The notes beneath the pieces were generated by a model. That model ran no database searches and was not told where the DNA came from. It saw nothing but the letters and a program-made list of their open reading frames with translations. From assembly GCA_947587025.1 (NCBI GenBank), contig CANPXW010000001.1, forward strand, positions 33,846 through 97,845: a stretch of 64,000 bases of DNA, given 5' to 3'. The translations under genes and the position numbers were made by a program. Source of the stretch: an uncultured Oscillospiraceae bacterium (GTDB lineage: Bacteria > Bacillota > Clostridia > Oscillospirales > Oscillospiraceae). The number at the start of each line of letters is the position of its first letter. Within the stretch, counting starts at the first letter, position 1. Below are positions 16,235-23,199 of the stretch, one piece after another.

Positions 16235-16290
16235 GAAGTCAAAAGCCTGATGTTCTGCGGCTTTTGACTTCACGCGCGGCCCGCCGCGCG
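16235..16290. repeat. Two adjacent palindromic hairpins in an intergenic gap
   Basis: A 13-bp stem (GAAGTCAAAAGCC, 16235-16247, with its complement at 16259-16271) is followed at once by an 8-bp GC-only stem (CGCGCGGC cc GCCGCGCG, 16273-16290). No T run follows on either strand, so simple terminators are unlikely. It may be a short interspersed palindromic element; compare the insert at 49611-49744. Confidence 0.55.
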
Positions 16291-16320
16291 GCTCGCCCTG
16301 ACCGGGCTTCGCTCTCTTTC

Positions 16321-17058
16321 TTACTCCAAATAATAGGCTTCCAGCCGGGCGGTCTGGTCCGGGCCCACGCCCAGGGCCAGCTCCAGGTAATTCTGTATGG
16401 AGCCGTACTCGATGAGGATACAGTCGGACCAGTACCGGGCGTTGACCTCGAACACCGGGAACACCTCGGCCATCAGGGCGATCTCTTCCTCGCTGGCGCG
16501 GGCAAAGCGCATGGCCTCCAGCTGGGTGCGGGCAAACTCGTTGGTGCGCATGTATTCCTCCACCACCGCGTCCAGGTCAAAGCCCAGAGCGCTCAGGAGC
16601 AGCATGGCCCCCACGCCGGTGCGGTCCTTGCCCTGGGAGCAGTGCCACAGCACCGGCCTGCCCTCTGAGGCCAGCAGCCGCTGGAAAAAGGCCGCGTAGG
16701 CGTCGATGGCCACCGGGTGCAGGGAGAGCAGCCGGTAGAACTCGTGGAACACCATCCGTACCTCGCTGGGCACGGTGCTCTTAATGGGGATGACCGCCTC
16801 CAGGTCCGGCACCGGGGGCAGCCAGACATTCTCCGCGCCGGGCACCGCTTTGTCCGGGGCGCGGTCACGCTCCCGCCGATCCCGCATGTCTACGATGAGG
16901 GCCAGCCCCATGTCCGCCAGACGGGACACGTCCGCCGCCGAGGCATTGCCCAGGTGGCCGGAGCGCAGCAGCACCCCTTCTTTGACCCGGGCCCCGTCGG
17001 CCCGGACAAGGCCGCCCAGCTCGCGGAAATTTTCGATATTGTCAAATGAGTACGTCAT
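16321..17058 (-). CDS. Tyrosine/serine protein phosphatase (Y_phosphatase3 family)
   Basis: A 245-residue phosphatase with the Cys-based active site HCSQGKDRTG (Cys140, Arg146) and the early family motif NFRELGG at residues 10-16. These enzymes of the tyrosine-protein phosphatase family hydrolyse phosphoprotein or small phosphate esters; the substrate is unknown. It has no signal peptide. The start codon overlaps the nth stop by one base (TAATG), so the two genes are one transcript. Confidence 0.88.
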   Translation of the reverse strand: MTYSFDNIENFRELGGLVRADGARVKEGVLLRSGHLGNASAADVSRLADMGLALIVDMRDRRERDRAPDKAVPGAENVWLPPVPDLEAVIPIKSTVPSEVRMVFHEFYRLLSLHPVAIDAYAAFFQRLLASEGRPVLWHCSQGKDRTGVGAMLLLSALGFDLDAVVEEYMRTNEFARTQLEAMRFARASEEEIALMAEVFPVFEVNARYWSDCILIEYGSIQNYLELALGVGPDQTARLEAYYLE

Positions 17059-17702
17059 TATGTATGGTCCCTCTCATAGGTCTGGCACCACTGCTTCACG
17101 CAGCAGGCCTCGCACCGGGGCGCGCGGGCGGAGCACACCGCCCGGCCGTGGTAGACGATGCGGTGGCAGAAGTCGGAGCAGCCCTCCGGCGGCAGGATGG
17201 CCCGCAGAGCGGTCTCTATTTTGGGCGGGTCTTTCATATCGTCCACCAGCCCCATGCGGTTGGACAGGCGGATGCAGTGGGTGTCCACCACCACACTGCC
17301 TGGCTTGCGGTACACGTCCCCCAGGATGAGATTGGCGCTCTTGCGCCCCACGCCGGGGAGCTTCAGAAGGTCCTCCATGTTGTCCGGCACCACGCCGTGG
17401 AAATCCTCCACCAGCATCCGGGCCGCCCCCACGATGTCCCGGGCCTTGCCCCGGAAGAACCCGCAGGAGTGGATATAGGGCTCCACATCCTCCGGCTCCG
17501 CCTTGGCCATGGTCTCCGGGTCGGGGAACCGGGCGAACAGGGCGGGGGAGATCATGTTCACCCGCTCGTCGGTGCACTGGGCCGCCAGACGCACCTGCAC
17601 CAGCAGCTGCCACGCCTCGTGGTAGTCCAAGGTGCAGTCCGCCAGGGGGTACTCCGCCGCCAGGGCGTCCACGATATGCGCTACCTGTTCCGGTGTTCTC
17701 AT
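17058..17702 (-). CDS. nth: Endonuclease III
   Basis: A 214-residue DNA glycosylase/AP lyase that removes oxidised pyrimidines. The helix-hairpin-helix LPGVGRKSANLIL contains the catalytic Lys121, the catalytic Asp140 is in VVVDTHCIRL, and the [4Fe-4S] loop C-x6-C-x2-C-x5-C closes the C-terminus. Length is normal. It is the first gene of a pair with the phosphatase and is divergent from rarA; the two promoters interlock. Confidence 0.95.
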   Translation of the reverse strand: MRTPEQVAHIVDALAAEYPLADCTLDYHEAWQLLVQVRLAAQCTDERVNMISPALFARFPDPETMAKAEPEDVEPYIHSCGFFRGKARDIVGAARMLVEDFHGVVPDNMEDLLKLPGVGRKSANLILGDVYRKPGSVVVDTHCIRLSNRMGLVDDMKDPPKIETALRAILPPEGCSDFCHRIVYHGRAVCSARAPRCEACCVKQWCQTYERDHT

Positions 17703-17734
17703 TGCCAGACCCGCCTTCTCTTTTTCTAGGGGAA

Positions 17735-17763
17735 ATCTTATCACGGCCTGTTGCAAATTCCAA
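17735..17763 (-). promoter_or_regulatory. Promoter of nth, overlapping the rarA promoter
   Basis: Minus strand TTGGAA, 17-bp spacer, TAAGAT. Its -35 box lies inside the spacer of the opposite rarA promoter. Confidence 0.6.
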
Positions 17764-17779
17764 GTGGTTTCTATATAAT
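17751..17779 (+). promoter_or_regulatory. SigA-type promoter of rarA
   Basis: TTGCAA, 17-bp spacer, TATAAT, about 30 bases before the start codon. Confidence 0.72.
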
Positions 17780-17810
17780 TTGTGTATCTTCACAAAAAGG
17801 ATCTGAGCCT

Positions 17811-19076
17811 ATGTACCGTCCCTTTGCAGATGAATTCCGGCCCCAGAGCCTGGACGACGTGTTCGGCCAGGAGCACATCCTGGGGCAAAACGGCATGCTG
17901 CGGCGCATCGCGGACAGCGGCCATATCCCCTGCATGATCTTCTACGGCCCCTCCGGTACGGGAAAGACCACCGTGGCCCGCATCATCGCCCAGCGCACCG
18001 ACAGGCCCCTGCGGCGGCTCAACGCCACCACGGCGGGCCTTGCGGACATCAAGACCATCATCGAGGAGCTGGACACCCTGCTGGCCCCGGAGGGCGTGCT
18101 GCTGTACCTGGACGAGATACAATACTTCAACAAAAAACAGCAGCAGTCGCTGCTGGACTTCATCGAAAACGGGAAGATCACCCTGATCGCGTCCACCACG
18201 GAGAACCCCTACTTCTGCGTGTTCAACGCCATCCTGTCCCGCAGCACGGTGTTCGAGTTCAAGCAGCTGACCCCCGCCGATGTGAAAAAAGCCATGGAGC
18301 GGGTGCTGCGCCTGCTGCAGGAGCGGGACGGGTCCGTCATCGACTGTGAGGAGGGCGTGCTGGACTACATCGCCTCCGCCTGCGGGGGAGATGCCAGAAA
18401 GAGCCTCAACACCCTGGAGCTGCTCTACACCACCGCCCCTGTGGGGAAAAACGGCATGACGTTCACCATGGCCGACGCCCGGGCGGTGACCCAGCGCAGC
18501 GCCATGCGCTACGACCGGGACGGAGACGAGCACTTCGACATCCTCTCGGCGCTGATGAAGTCCATGCGGGGCTCGGACCCGGATGCGGCGCTGCACTACC
18601 TGGCCCGGTTTTTGGAGACCGGGGACCTCTTGGGGGCCTGCCGGCGGATATTGTGCTCCGCCAGCGAGGACATCGGCCTGGCCTACCCGCAGGCAGTGCC
18701 CATCGTGAAGGCGTGCGTGGATTCGGCGCTGCAGCTGGGCCTGCCCGAGGCGCGGCTGCCCCTGGCCGAGGCGGTCATATTCCTGGCCACCTGCCCCAAG
18801 TCCAACACCGGCTGCATGGCCATCGACGCGGCCATCGCCGACGTGAAGGCGGGCAAAGCCGGGCCCATCCCCCGGCAGCTGCAGAACGTCCACGCCGACG
18901 GCACGGGCTTCGAGCGGGAGCAGGGCTATCTCTATCCCCACGACTACCCCAACCGCTGGGTGGCCCAGCAGTATCTGCCCGACAGCCTGAAGGACGCCCA
19001 CTATTACGAATACGGCGACAACAAGACCGAACAGGCCGCGAAAAAATACTGGGACCTTATCAAGGGGCAGGGCTAA
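17811..19076 (+). CDS. rarA: Replication-associated recombination protein A (RarA/MgsA), AAA+ ATPase
   Basis: A 421-residue AAA+ ATPase related to clamp-loader subunits that acts at stalled replication forks. Walker A GPSGTGKTT is at residues 46-54, Walker B is LLYLDEIQYF near residue 100, and sensor-type STTENPYF follows. The C-terminal half has the family-specific ASEDIGLAYPQA and the ending DYPNRWVAQQYLPD. Start chosen at 17811 with AAGGA upstream. It converges with the next small gene, overlapping it by four bases, without a terminator. Confidence 0.94.
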   Translation: MYRPFADEFRPQSLDDVFGQEHILGQNGMLRRIADSGHIPCMIFYGPSGTGKTTVARIIAQRTDRPLRRLNATTAGLADIKTIIEELDTLLAPEGVLLYLDEIQYFNKKQQQSLLDFIENGKITLIASTTENPYFCVFNAILSRSTVFEFKQLTPADVKKAMERVLRLLQERDGSVIDCEEGVLDYIASACGGDARKSLNTLELLYTTAPVGKNGMTFTMADARAVTQRSAMRYDRDGDEHFDILSALMKSMRGSDPDAALHYLARFLETGDLLGACRRILCSASEDIGLAYPQAVPIVKACVDSALQLGLPEARLPLAEAVIFLATCPKSNTGCMAIDAAIADVKAGKAGPIPRQLQNVHADGTGFEREQGYLYPHDYPNRWVAQQYLPDSLKDAHYYEYGDNKTEQAAKKYWDLIKGQG

Positions 19077-19417
19077 AGCACCCGTCCCTTCACCGTGGCG
19101 ATGATCTCGCGGGCTCGGAGCACCTGGTCCGCGCGCACGTTCAGGGTCAGCTTTGCCTGGCCGGCGGAGGCGGCCGTGCGCTCCATCACCGCACGGGAGC
19201 CCAGCACCGCCGCGTACATCTGGCCGGGCAGCACCCCGCTCGCTGCGGAGACCCCGTCGGCCAGGTCCGCGCCCAGAAGGGGCATGTCGGACGGCCGGTG
19301 TCTGTCGGGGGCCCGCAGGTCCGCCACGGCGTACTCGATGCCGTTGCGCCGCAGACGCATCAGCGCCAGATCCGCCCCGTCCCGATCGTCGAACACCGCT
19401 GTCAGCTGGGTGGTCAT
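19073..19417 (-). CDS. Small protein with an N-terminal stress-protein-like (YflT/GsiB-type) fold, unknown
   Basis: A 114-residue soluble protein. The start TQLTAVFDDRDGADLALMRLRRNGI resembles the N-terminal segment of the general-stress protein 17M (YflT-like) family, in which a short alpha/beta unit is followed by a Gly-rich region; here the middle contains GADLADGVSAASGV, and the end repeats an alpha/beta unit. I am not sure of the family. GAGGTGA precedes the ATG at 19417. It is convergent with rarA and divergent from the radical SAM gene. Confidence 0.55.
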   Translation of the reverse strand: MTTQLTAVFDDRDGADLALMRLRRNGIEYAVADLRAPDRHRPSDMPLLGADLADGVSAASGVLPGQMYAAVLGSRAVMERTAASAGQAKLTLNVRADQVLRAREIIATVKGRVL

Positions 19418-19479
19418 ATCCGGTCACCTCATAGCGAAAATTTACCCATAGTATTCCCGATTTTCAGGAGGTCCATACC

Positions 19480-20364
19480 ATGCGTTATGAAGGCGACATC
19501 TACCGTCCGCCAGGGGAGTGGAAGAGCTATCTCTTGCAGTGCACCGTGGGCTGCTCCAATAACACCTGCACCTTCTGCTCCATGTATAAATCCAAGCGCT
19601 ACCACACCCGGCCCCTGGCCGACGTGCTGGAGGACATCGAAATGGCCTCCCGCACCTGGTACCGGGACACGGAGACGGTATTTTTGTGCGACGGGGACGC
19701 CATCGACTTGCCGCCGGAGTACCTGTTCGCGGTGCTGGACGCGCTCTATAAGACCTTTCCCCATCTGCGCCGGGTGACCACCTACGCCGGGCCGCTCTCT
19801 ACTCTGCGAAAGACGCCGGAGGAGCTCAAGGCCATCCGCCAGGCGGGCCTGCAGCGGGCCTACCTGGGCGTGGAGACCGGGGACGACGCGCTTTTGCGCC
19901 ACGTGAAAAAGGGCGTGGGCGCCGACGGTATGCTCCAGGCCGGACAGCGGCTGGTGGAGGCGGGGTTCGACCTGTGGACCATCGTGATAACCGGGCTGGA
20001 GGGCGGCGGCCGGGAGGCTCTGGAGCGCAACGCCGCTCTGACGGCGAAGATGATCAACGAGATGAAGCCCAAGCACCTTTCCTCCATGACCCTCATGCCC
20101 GTGGAGGGCACGCCCCTGTACGCCGAGGTGGAGCGGGGGGAGCTGACGCTGCAAAACCCCTTCGAGAGCCTGCTGGAGGTGCGCCAGCTTGTCAGCCAGA
20201 TCGAGCTTTCCGGCCTGCACTACACCTCCAACCACGCCTCCAACTATCTGCCCATCAAGGGCACGATAAAAGAGGAACGGGAGCGCATCCTGGGCCAGCT
20301 GGACGAGGTGCTGCAGAGCCATGACATGTCCCGGCTGCGGGACGAGTACATGCGGGGCCTGTGA
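19480..20364 (+). CDS. Radical SAM protein
   Basis: A 294-residue radical SAM enzyme of unknown substrate. The iron-sulfur motif is C25-x4-C30-x2-C33 (GCSNNTCTFCSMYK), one residue longer between the first two cysteines than the usual CxxxCxxC. The later sequences GVETGDD and LMPVEGTPLY are typical of radical SAM barrels. CAGGAGG lies 9 bases before the ATG at 19480. Its stop codon overlaps the next start by one base, linking it to the YdcF-like gene. There is no B12-binding domain and no accessory iron-sulfur domain. Confidence 0.88.
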   Translation: MRYEGDIYRPPGEWKSYLLQCTVGCSNNTCTFCSMYKSKRYHTRPLADVLEDIEMASRTWYRDTETVFLCDGDAIDLPPEYLFAVLDALYKTFPHLRRVTTYAGPLSTLRKTPEELKAIRQAGLQRAYLGVETGDDALLRHVKKGVGADGMLQAGQRLVEAGFDLWTIVITGLEGGGREALERNAALTAKMINEMKPKHLSSMTLMPVEGTPLYAEVERGELTLQNPFESLLEVRQLVSQIELSGLHYTSNHASNYLPIKGTIKEERERILGQLDEVLQSHDMSRLRDEYMRGL

Positions 20365-21023
20365 TGACGGACAGGGCATACGCCGATCTTTCCGTGCTGT
20401 GGGACTGGATGGGCATGCATATGGTCCCCGGTCCGGCGGACGTGATCGCCGCATTCGGCTGCTACGACGAGCAGATACCCTTGCGGGCGGCGGAGCTTTA
20501 CCGGCAGGGACTGGCCCCCTATGTGGTGTTCTCCGGGGGCCTGGGGCGGAACACGGACGGGCTCTTTTCCACCACGGAGGCGGCCCGGTTCGCCGCCATC
20601 GCCATAGAGGCGGGGCTGCCGGAGAGCGCCGTGCTGCTGGAGGACAAGTCGAAAAACTCTGCGGAGAATCTGCTGTTCACCAAGGCGCTGCTGGCCCAGC
20701 GGGGCGTCACGGCCCGGCATATCCTGGCGGTGCACAAGCCCTATATGGAGCGGCGGCTCTATGCAGCGGCGGCGGTGTACTGGCGGTCGGCGGCCTTTAC
20801 CGTCACCTCGCCCCAGGTGACCATCGCGGAGCACATCCGCGCAGCCCAGGCCGTGGGCATGACCGAGCGGGGCGTGGTGGAGACGGTGGTGGGGGACGTG
20901 CAGCGCATGGAGCTGTACGCCCAAAAGGGATACCAGATACCCCAACCCATCCCGCCCGCCGTCCGCGCCGCTTATGAACGGCTGGCCGCTGCGGGCTATA
21001 CGGGGCAAATGATAAGAGGATAA
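20364..21023 (+). CDS. YdcF/ElyC/SanA family protein (DUF218)
   Basis: A 219-residue alpha/beta protein of the DUF218/YdcF family, known from envelope and SAM-binding members but without a common reaction. Visible family features are VIAAFGCYDEQIPLRAAELYRQG near residue 28 (Asp/Arg pair), VVFSGGLGRNTD and the Glu-Lys-Asn motif EDKSKNSAENLLF. No membrane segment is seen, unlike ElyC. The ATG at 20364 overlaps the radical SAM stop; a GTG at 20361 is possible. It ends before a strong hairpin terminator. Confidence 0.82.
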   Translation: MTDRAYADLSVLWDWMGMHMVPGPADVIAAFGCYDEQIPLRAAELYRQGLAPYVVFSGGLGRNTDGLFSTTEAARFAAIAIEAGLPESAVLLEDKSKNSAENLLFTKALLAQRGVTARHILAVHKPYMERRLYAAAAVYWRSAAFTVTSPQVTIAEHIRAAQAVGMTERGVVETVVGDVQRMELYAQKGYQIPQPIPPAVRAAYERLAAAGYTGQMIRG

Positions 21024-21027
21024 GAAA

Positions 21028-21076
21028 CGCCGCCGGAGCTGGATGCTCCGGCGGCGTCGGTATGTTCGGTTTTTTA
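21028..21076. terminator. Bidirectional terminator
   Basis: Perfect 12-bp stem CGCCGCCGGAGC / GCTCCGGCGGCG (21028-21056), followed on the plus strand by TATGTTCGGTTTTTT. It separates the convergent YdcF-like and ribU genes. Confidence 0.8.
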
Positions 21077-21760
21077 CAGCACGCCCATCAGGACCATGAT
21101 GAGCAGCACGCCGGTGATGGTCAGCACCGCGCCCAGCAGTACCATGCTCCAGTTGAGCCCGCCGTGGCTGCCGCTGCCGGTGGAGGGCTCCACCAGATTC
21201 ACCCGCCGCAGAGCGGTGACGATGGGCTTATAGAGCAGCAGCGTAAGGCCCGCGTTGATGGTGCCCTTGACCATGTTGAAGGGCAGAAACAGCGTGGGGA
21301 TCATGGCGGCCACCGCCTCACGGGGCTGGCCCATATAGAAGGGGGTGATGATGTAGTTCCACAGGCACATCATCGCCGTCATGCAGGCGACGGCAGCGGC
21401 CAGGCCGCCGACGGCGCCTCGAGAGGTGCGCCAGCGCTGGTATATGAGCGCGGCGGGCACCGCGAAGGAGCAGGTCTGCACGGTGTTCATGATGAAGCCG
21501 TAGATGCCGGTGGAGGAGACGGTGACCATCTCCACCAGGTCCACCAGTACGGTGATGAGCACGGCGGTGAGCGGTCCGAAGATGAAGCCGCTGATGACGA
21601 TGATCACGTCCTTGGGGTCATAGCTGAGGAACATGACCGGGGGGATGAGCTGGCCTATGAGCATGACCACATAGGCCACGGCGCACAGCATGCCGATGGT
21701 GGCAGGGCGGCGTGCGCTGGCGGGTCTGGCGCTGGCGCGTGCGGTGGGATGACTGTCCAT
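21074..21760 (-). CDS. ribU: Riboflavin ECF transporter S component
   Basis: A 228-residue membrane protein of the ECF transporter S-component family with about six hydrophobic segments. IGMLCAVAYVVMLIG, FLSYDPKDVIIVISGFIFGP and the later FNMVKGTINAGLT are typical of RibU, which binds riboflavin for the energy-coupling module. An FMN riboswitch in the leader makes the substrate assignment firm. The ATG at 21760 has GGAGGT 8 bases upstream; longer in-frame extensions run through the riboswitch and are not coding. The shared ATPase/EcfT genes are not in the window. Confidence 0.92.
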   Translation of the reverse strand: MDSHPTARASARPASARRPATIGMLCAVAYVVMLIGQLIPPVMFLSYDPKDVIIVISGFIFGPLTAVLITVLVDLVEMVTVSSTGIYGFIMNTVQTCSFAVPAALIYQRWRTSRGAVGGLAAAVACMTAMMCLWNYIITPFYMGQPREAVAAMIPTLFLPFNMVKGTINAGLTLLLYKPIVTALRRVNLVEPSTGSGSHGGLNWSMVLLGAVLTITGVLLIMVLMGVL

Positions 21761-21786
21761 GGAAGGGTACCTCCGATAAATGTATT

Positions 21787-21824
21787 TGACACCTGGAAAG
21801 CACGTGTGCCTTCCAGGTGTCAAT
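21787..21824. repeat. Perfect 13-bp inverted repeat before ribU
   Basis: TTGACACCTGGAA and its exact complement flank a 12-base loop. It lies between the riboswitch aptamer and the ribosome binding site. No T run follows on the minus strand. It may be part of the riboswitch expression platform or an independent element. A second hairpin (GCGGGC AAAA GCCCGC) lies at about 21847-21862. Confidence 0.6.
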
Positions 21825-21885
21825 ATCGGGCCGCGTTCCAAGGGCGCGGGCAAAAGCCCGCATCCAAAAACAGCGCCGCTCAACA

Positions 21886-21995
21886 CATCTTCTTCCATCC
21901 AGACTTTCACTGTCGGTCCCGGAGTTCCACCGGGTCAGCTTTCGCTCGCGGACTGTACCGCCGATCGGGAATTGCACCCTGCCCTGAAGACATCG
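21886..21995 (-). ncRNA. FMN riboswitch (RFN element)
   Basis: Read on the minus strand the segment has the conserved RFN core: CUUCAGGGCAGGGUG, AAUUCCCGAUCGGCGGUA, AGUCCGCGAGC, CCGGUGGAACUCCGGGACC and GACAGUGAAAGUCUGGAUGG, in the right order and spacing, closed by a GAUGUCUUC / GAAGAAGAU-type helix. It controls the riboflavin transporter gene downstream. Confidence 0.96.
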
Positions 21996-22018
21996 TTCGC
22001 TCTTCGGTTGTCAACAAC

Positions 22019-22047
22019 ACTATAGCACCATCCGACAGGATATGCAA
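22019..22047 (-). promoter_or_regulatory. SigA-type promoter of the ribU leader
   Basis: Minus strand TTGCAT, 17-bp spacer, TATAGT, about 25 bases before the FMN aptamer. Confidence 0.72.
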
Positions 22048-22058
22048 CAGGTATTATT

Positions 22059-23087
22059 TTACAGTTTTTCGATGTCGCTCATCAGCGCCCGGACCTCCTG
22101 GGGCGTGGTGGCCCAGCTGGTGCAGAATCGGACGCACATCCGGTCCTCGTCCACGTCGTGGTCCGGCTCGAAGGTGTACTTTCCCTCCAGAGCCTCCATC
22201 TGCTCGTGGGTGAGGATGACGAACTGCTGGTTGGTGGGGCTGTCCAGATAGGAGGGGATGCCCCTCGCGGCAAAGGCGGCCTTCAGCTGCAGGGCCAGCT
22301 CCACCGCCTGCCGGCAGATGTCAAAGTAGAGCCCGTCCTTGAACAGGGTATAAAACTGCAGCCCCAGCAGCCAGCCCTTGGCCAGCATACCGCCGTTCTG
22401 CTTGATATAGCTGCGAAAATCCGGCTTCAGGGCGGCGTTGGTGATGACGAGCGCCTCGCCGAACAGCGCCCCGCACTTGGTCCCGCCGATGGTGAACATG
22501 TCCGCGAGCCTTGCCATGTCCGCCAGCGTCACGTCCCCGGCGGCCAGGCCGTAGCCCATCCGCGCCCCGTCCACGAACAGGTACATGTCGTACCTGTCGC
22601 AGGCCGCGCGAAGCTCCGTCAGCTCCCGGAGGGAGTAGAGGGTGCCGTACTCGGTGGGGAAGGAGATATATATCAGCTTGGGCTGGGTGATGTGCTCCCG
22701 GATGGGACTGGTGCGGTACGCCTCGCCCACACGGGCCGCCTGCTCGGCGGTGAGCTTGCCGTCCGGGGAGGACAGGGTGACGATCTTGTGGCCGGTGTGC
22801 TCCACCGCGCCGGTCTCGTGGGCGTGGATGTGGCCGGTGACGGCGCTGACGGCGCTCTGGTAGGGCCGCAGGGCTGCGGCGATGGCGGTCATGTTCACCT
22901 GGGTGCCGCCCATCAGAAAGTGCACCGCCGCGTCGGGGCAGTCCAGATGCTTTTTTATCTCGTCGGCGGCCTTCTCACACCAGGGGTCCACGCCGTAGCC
23001 GGGGAAGCTGTCGCCGGCGGTGTCGGCAAGGGCCTGCAGTATGGCGGGGTGGGCGCTGCGGTGATAGTCGTTGTTGAAGCGGATCAT
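22059..23087 (-). CDS. Beta-eliminating lyase family (threonine aldolase-like), PLP enzyme
   Basis: A 342-residue fold-type I PLP enzyme of the threonine aldolase/beta-eliminating lyase family. Visible are the phosphate-binding GGTQVN at residues 60-65, the PLP-stacking His in HIHAHETGA, the Asp in FVDGARMGYG (Asp173) and the PLP lysine in TIGGTKCGALFGEA (Lys204). Such enzymes cleave L-threonine to glycine and acetaldehyde or act on similar beta-hydroxy amino acids. AAGGAGA precedes the ATG at 23087. It is transcribed alone from a good promoter at 23117-23146. Confidence 0.88.
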   Translation of the reverse strand: MIRFNNDYHRSAHPAILQALADTAGDSFPGYGVDPWCEKAADEIKKHLDCPDAAVHFLMGGTQVNMTAIAAALRPYQSAVSAVTGHIHAHETGAVEHTGHKIVTLSSPDGKLTAEQAARVGEAYRTSPIREHITQPKLIYISFPTEYGTLYSLRELTELRAACDRYDMYLFVDGARMGYGLAAGDVTLADMARLADMFTIGGTKCGALFGEALVITNAALKPDFRSYIKQNGGMLAKGWLLGLQFYTLFKDGLYFDICRQAVELALQLKAAFAARGIPSYLDSPTNQQFVILTHEQMEALEGKYTFEPDHDVDEDRMCVRFCTSWATTPQEVRALMSDIEKL

Positions 23088-23116
23088 GGCTCTCTCCTTA
23101 TCCTTTCTTTGGGACA

Positions 23117-23146
23117 AGTATAACATGCGGCCCCTGCCTGTGGCAA
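23117..23146 (-). promoter_or_regulatory. SigA-type promoter of the aldolase gene
   Basis: Minus strand TTGCCA, 18-bp spacer, TATACT. Confidence 0.68.
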
Positions 23147-23199
23147 GGTCCGTTTATTTTTGCTCCGCTCTGTTTAGGATGGTCATGGGAGGGATGCGT

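Noticed and set aside
17811-17830. Upstream in-frame start of rarA at 17751
   Set aside because: It would begin inside the promoter and gives no family-like residues; ATG 17811 starts the conserved MYRPFADEFRP.
17790-19427. 545-codon open frame on the minus strand across rarA
   Set aside because: Opposite to a clear AAA+ gene, no ribosome binding site, no domain.
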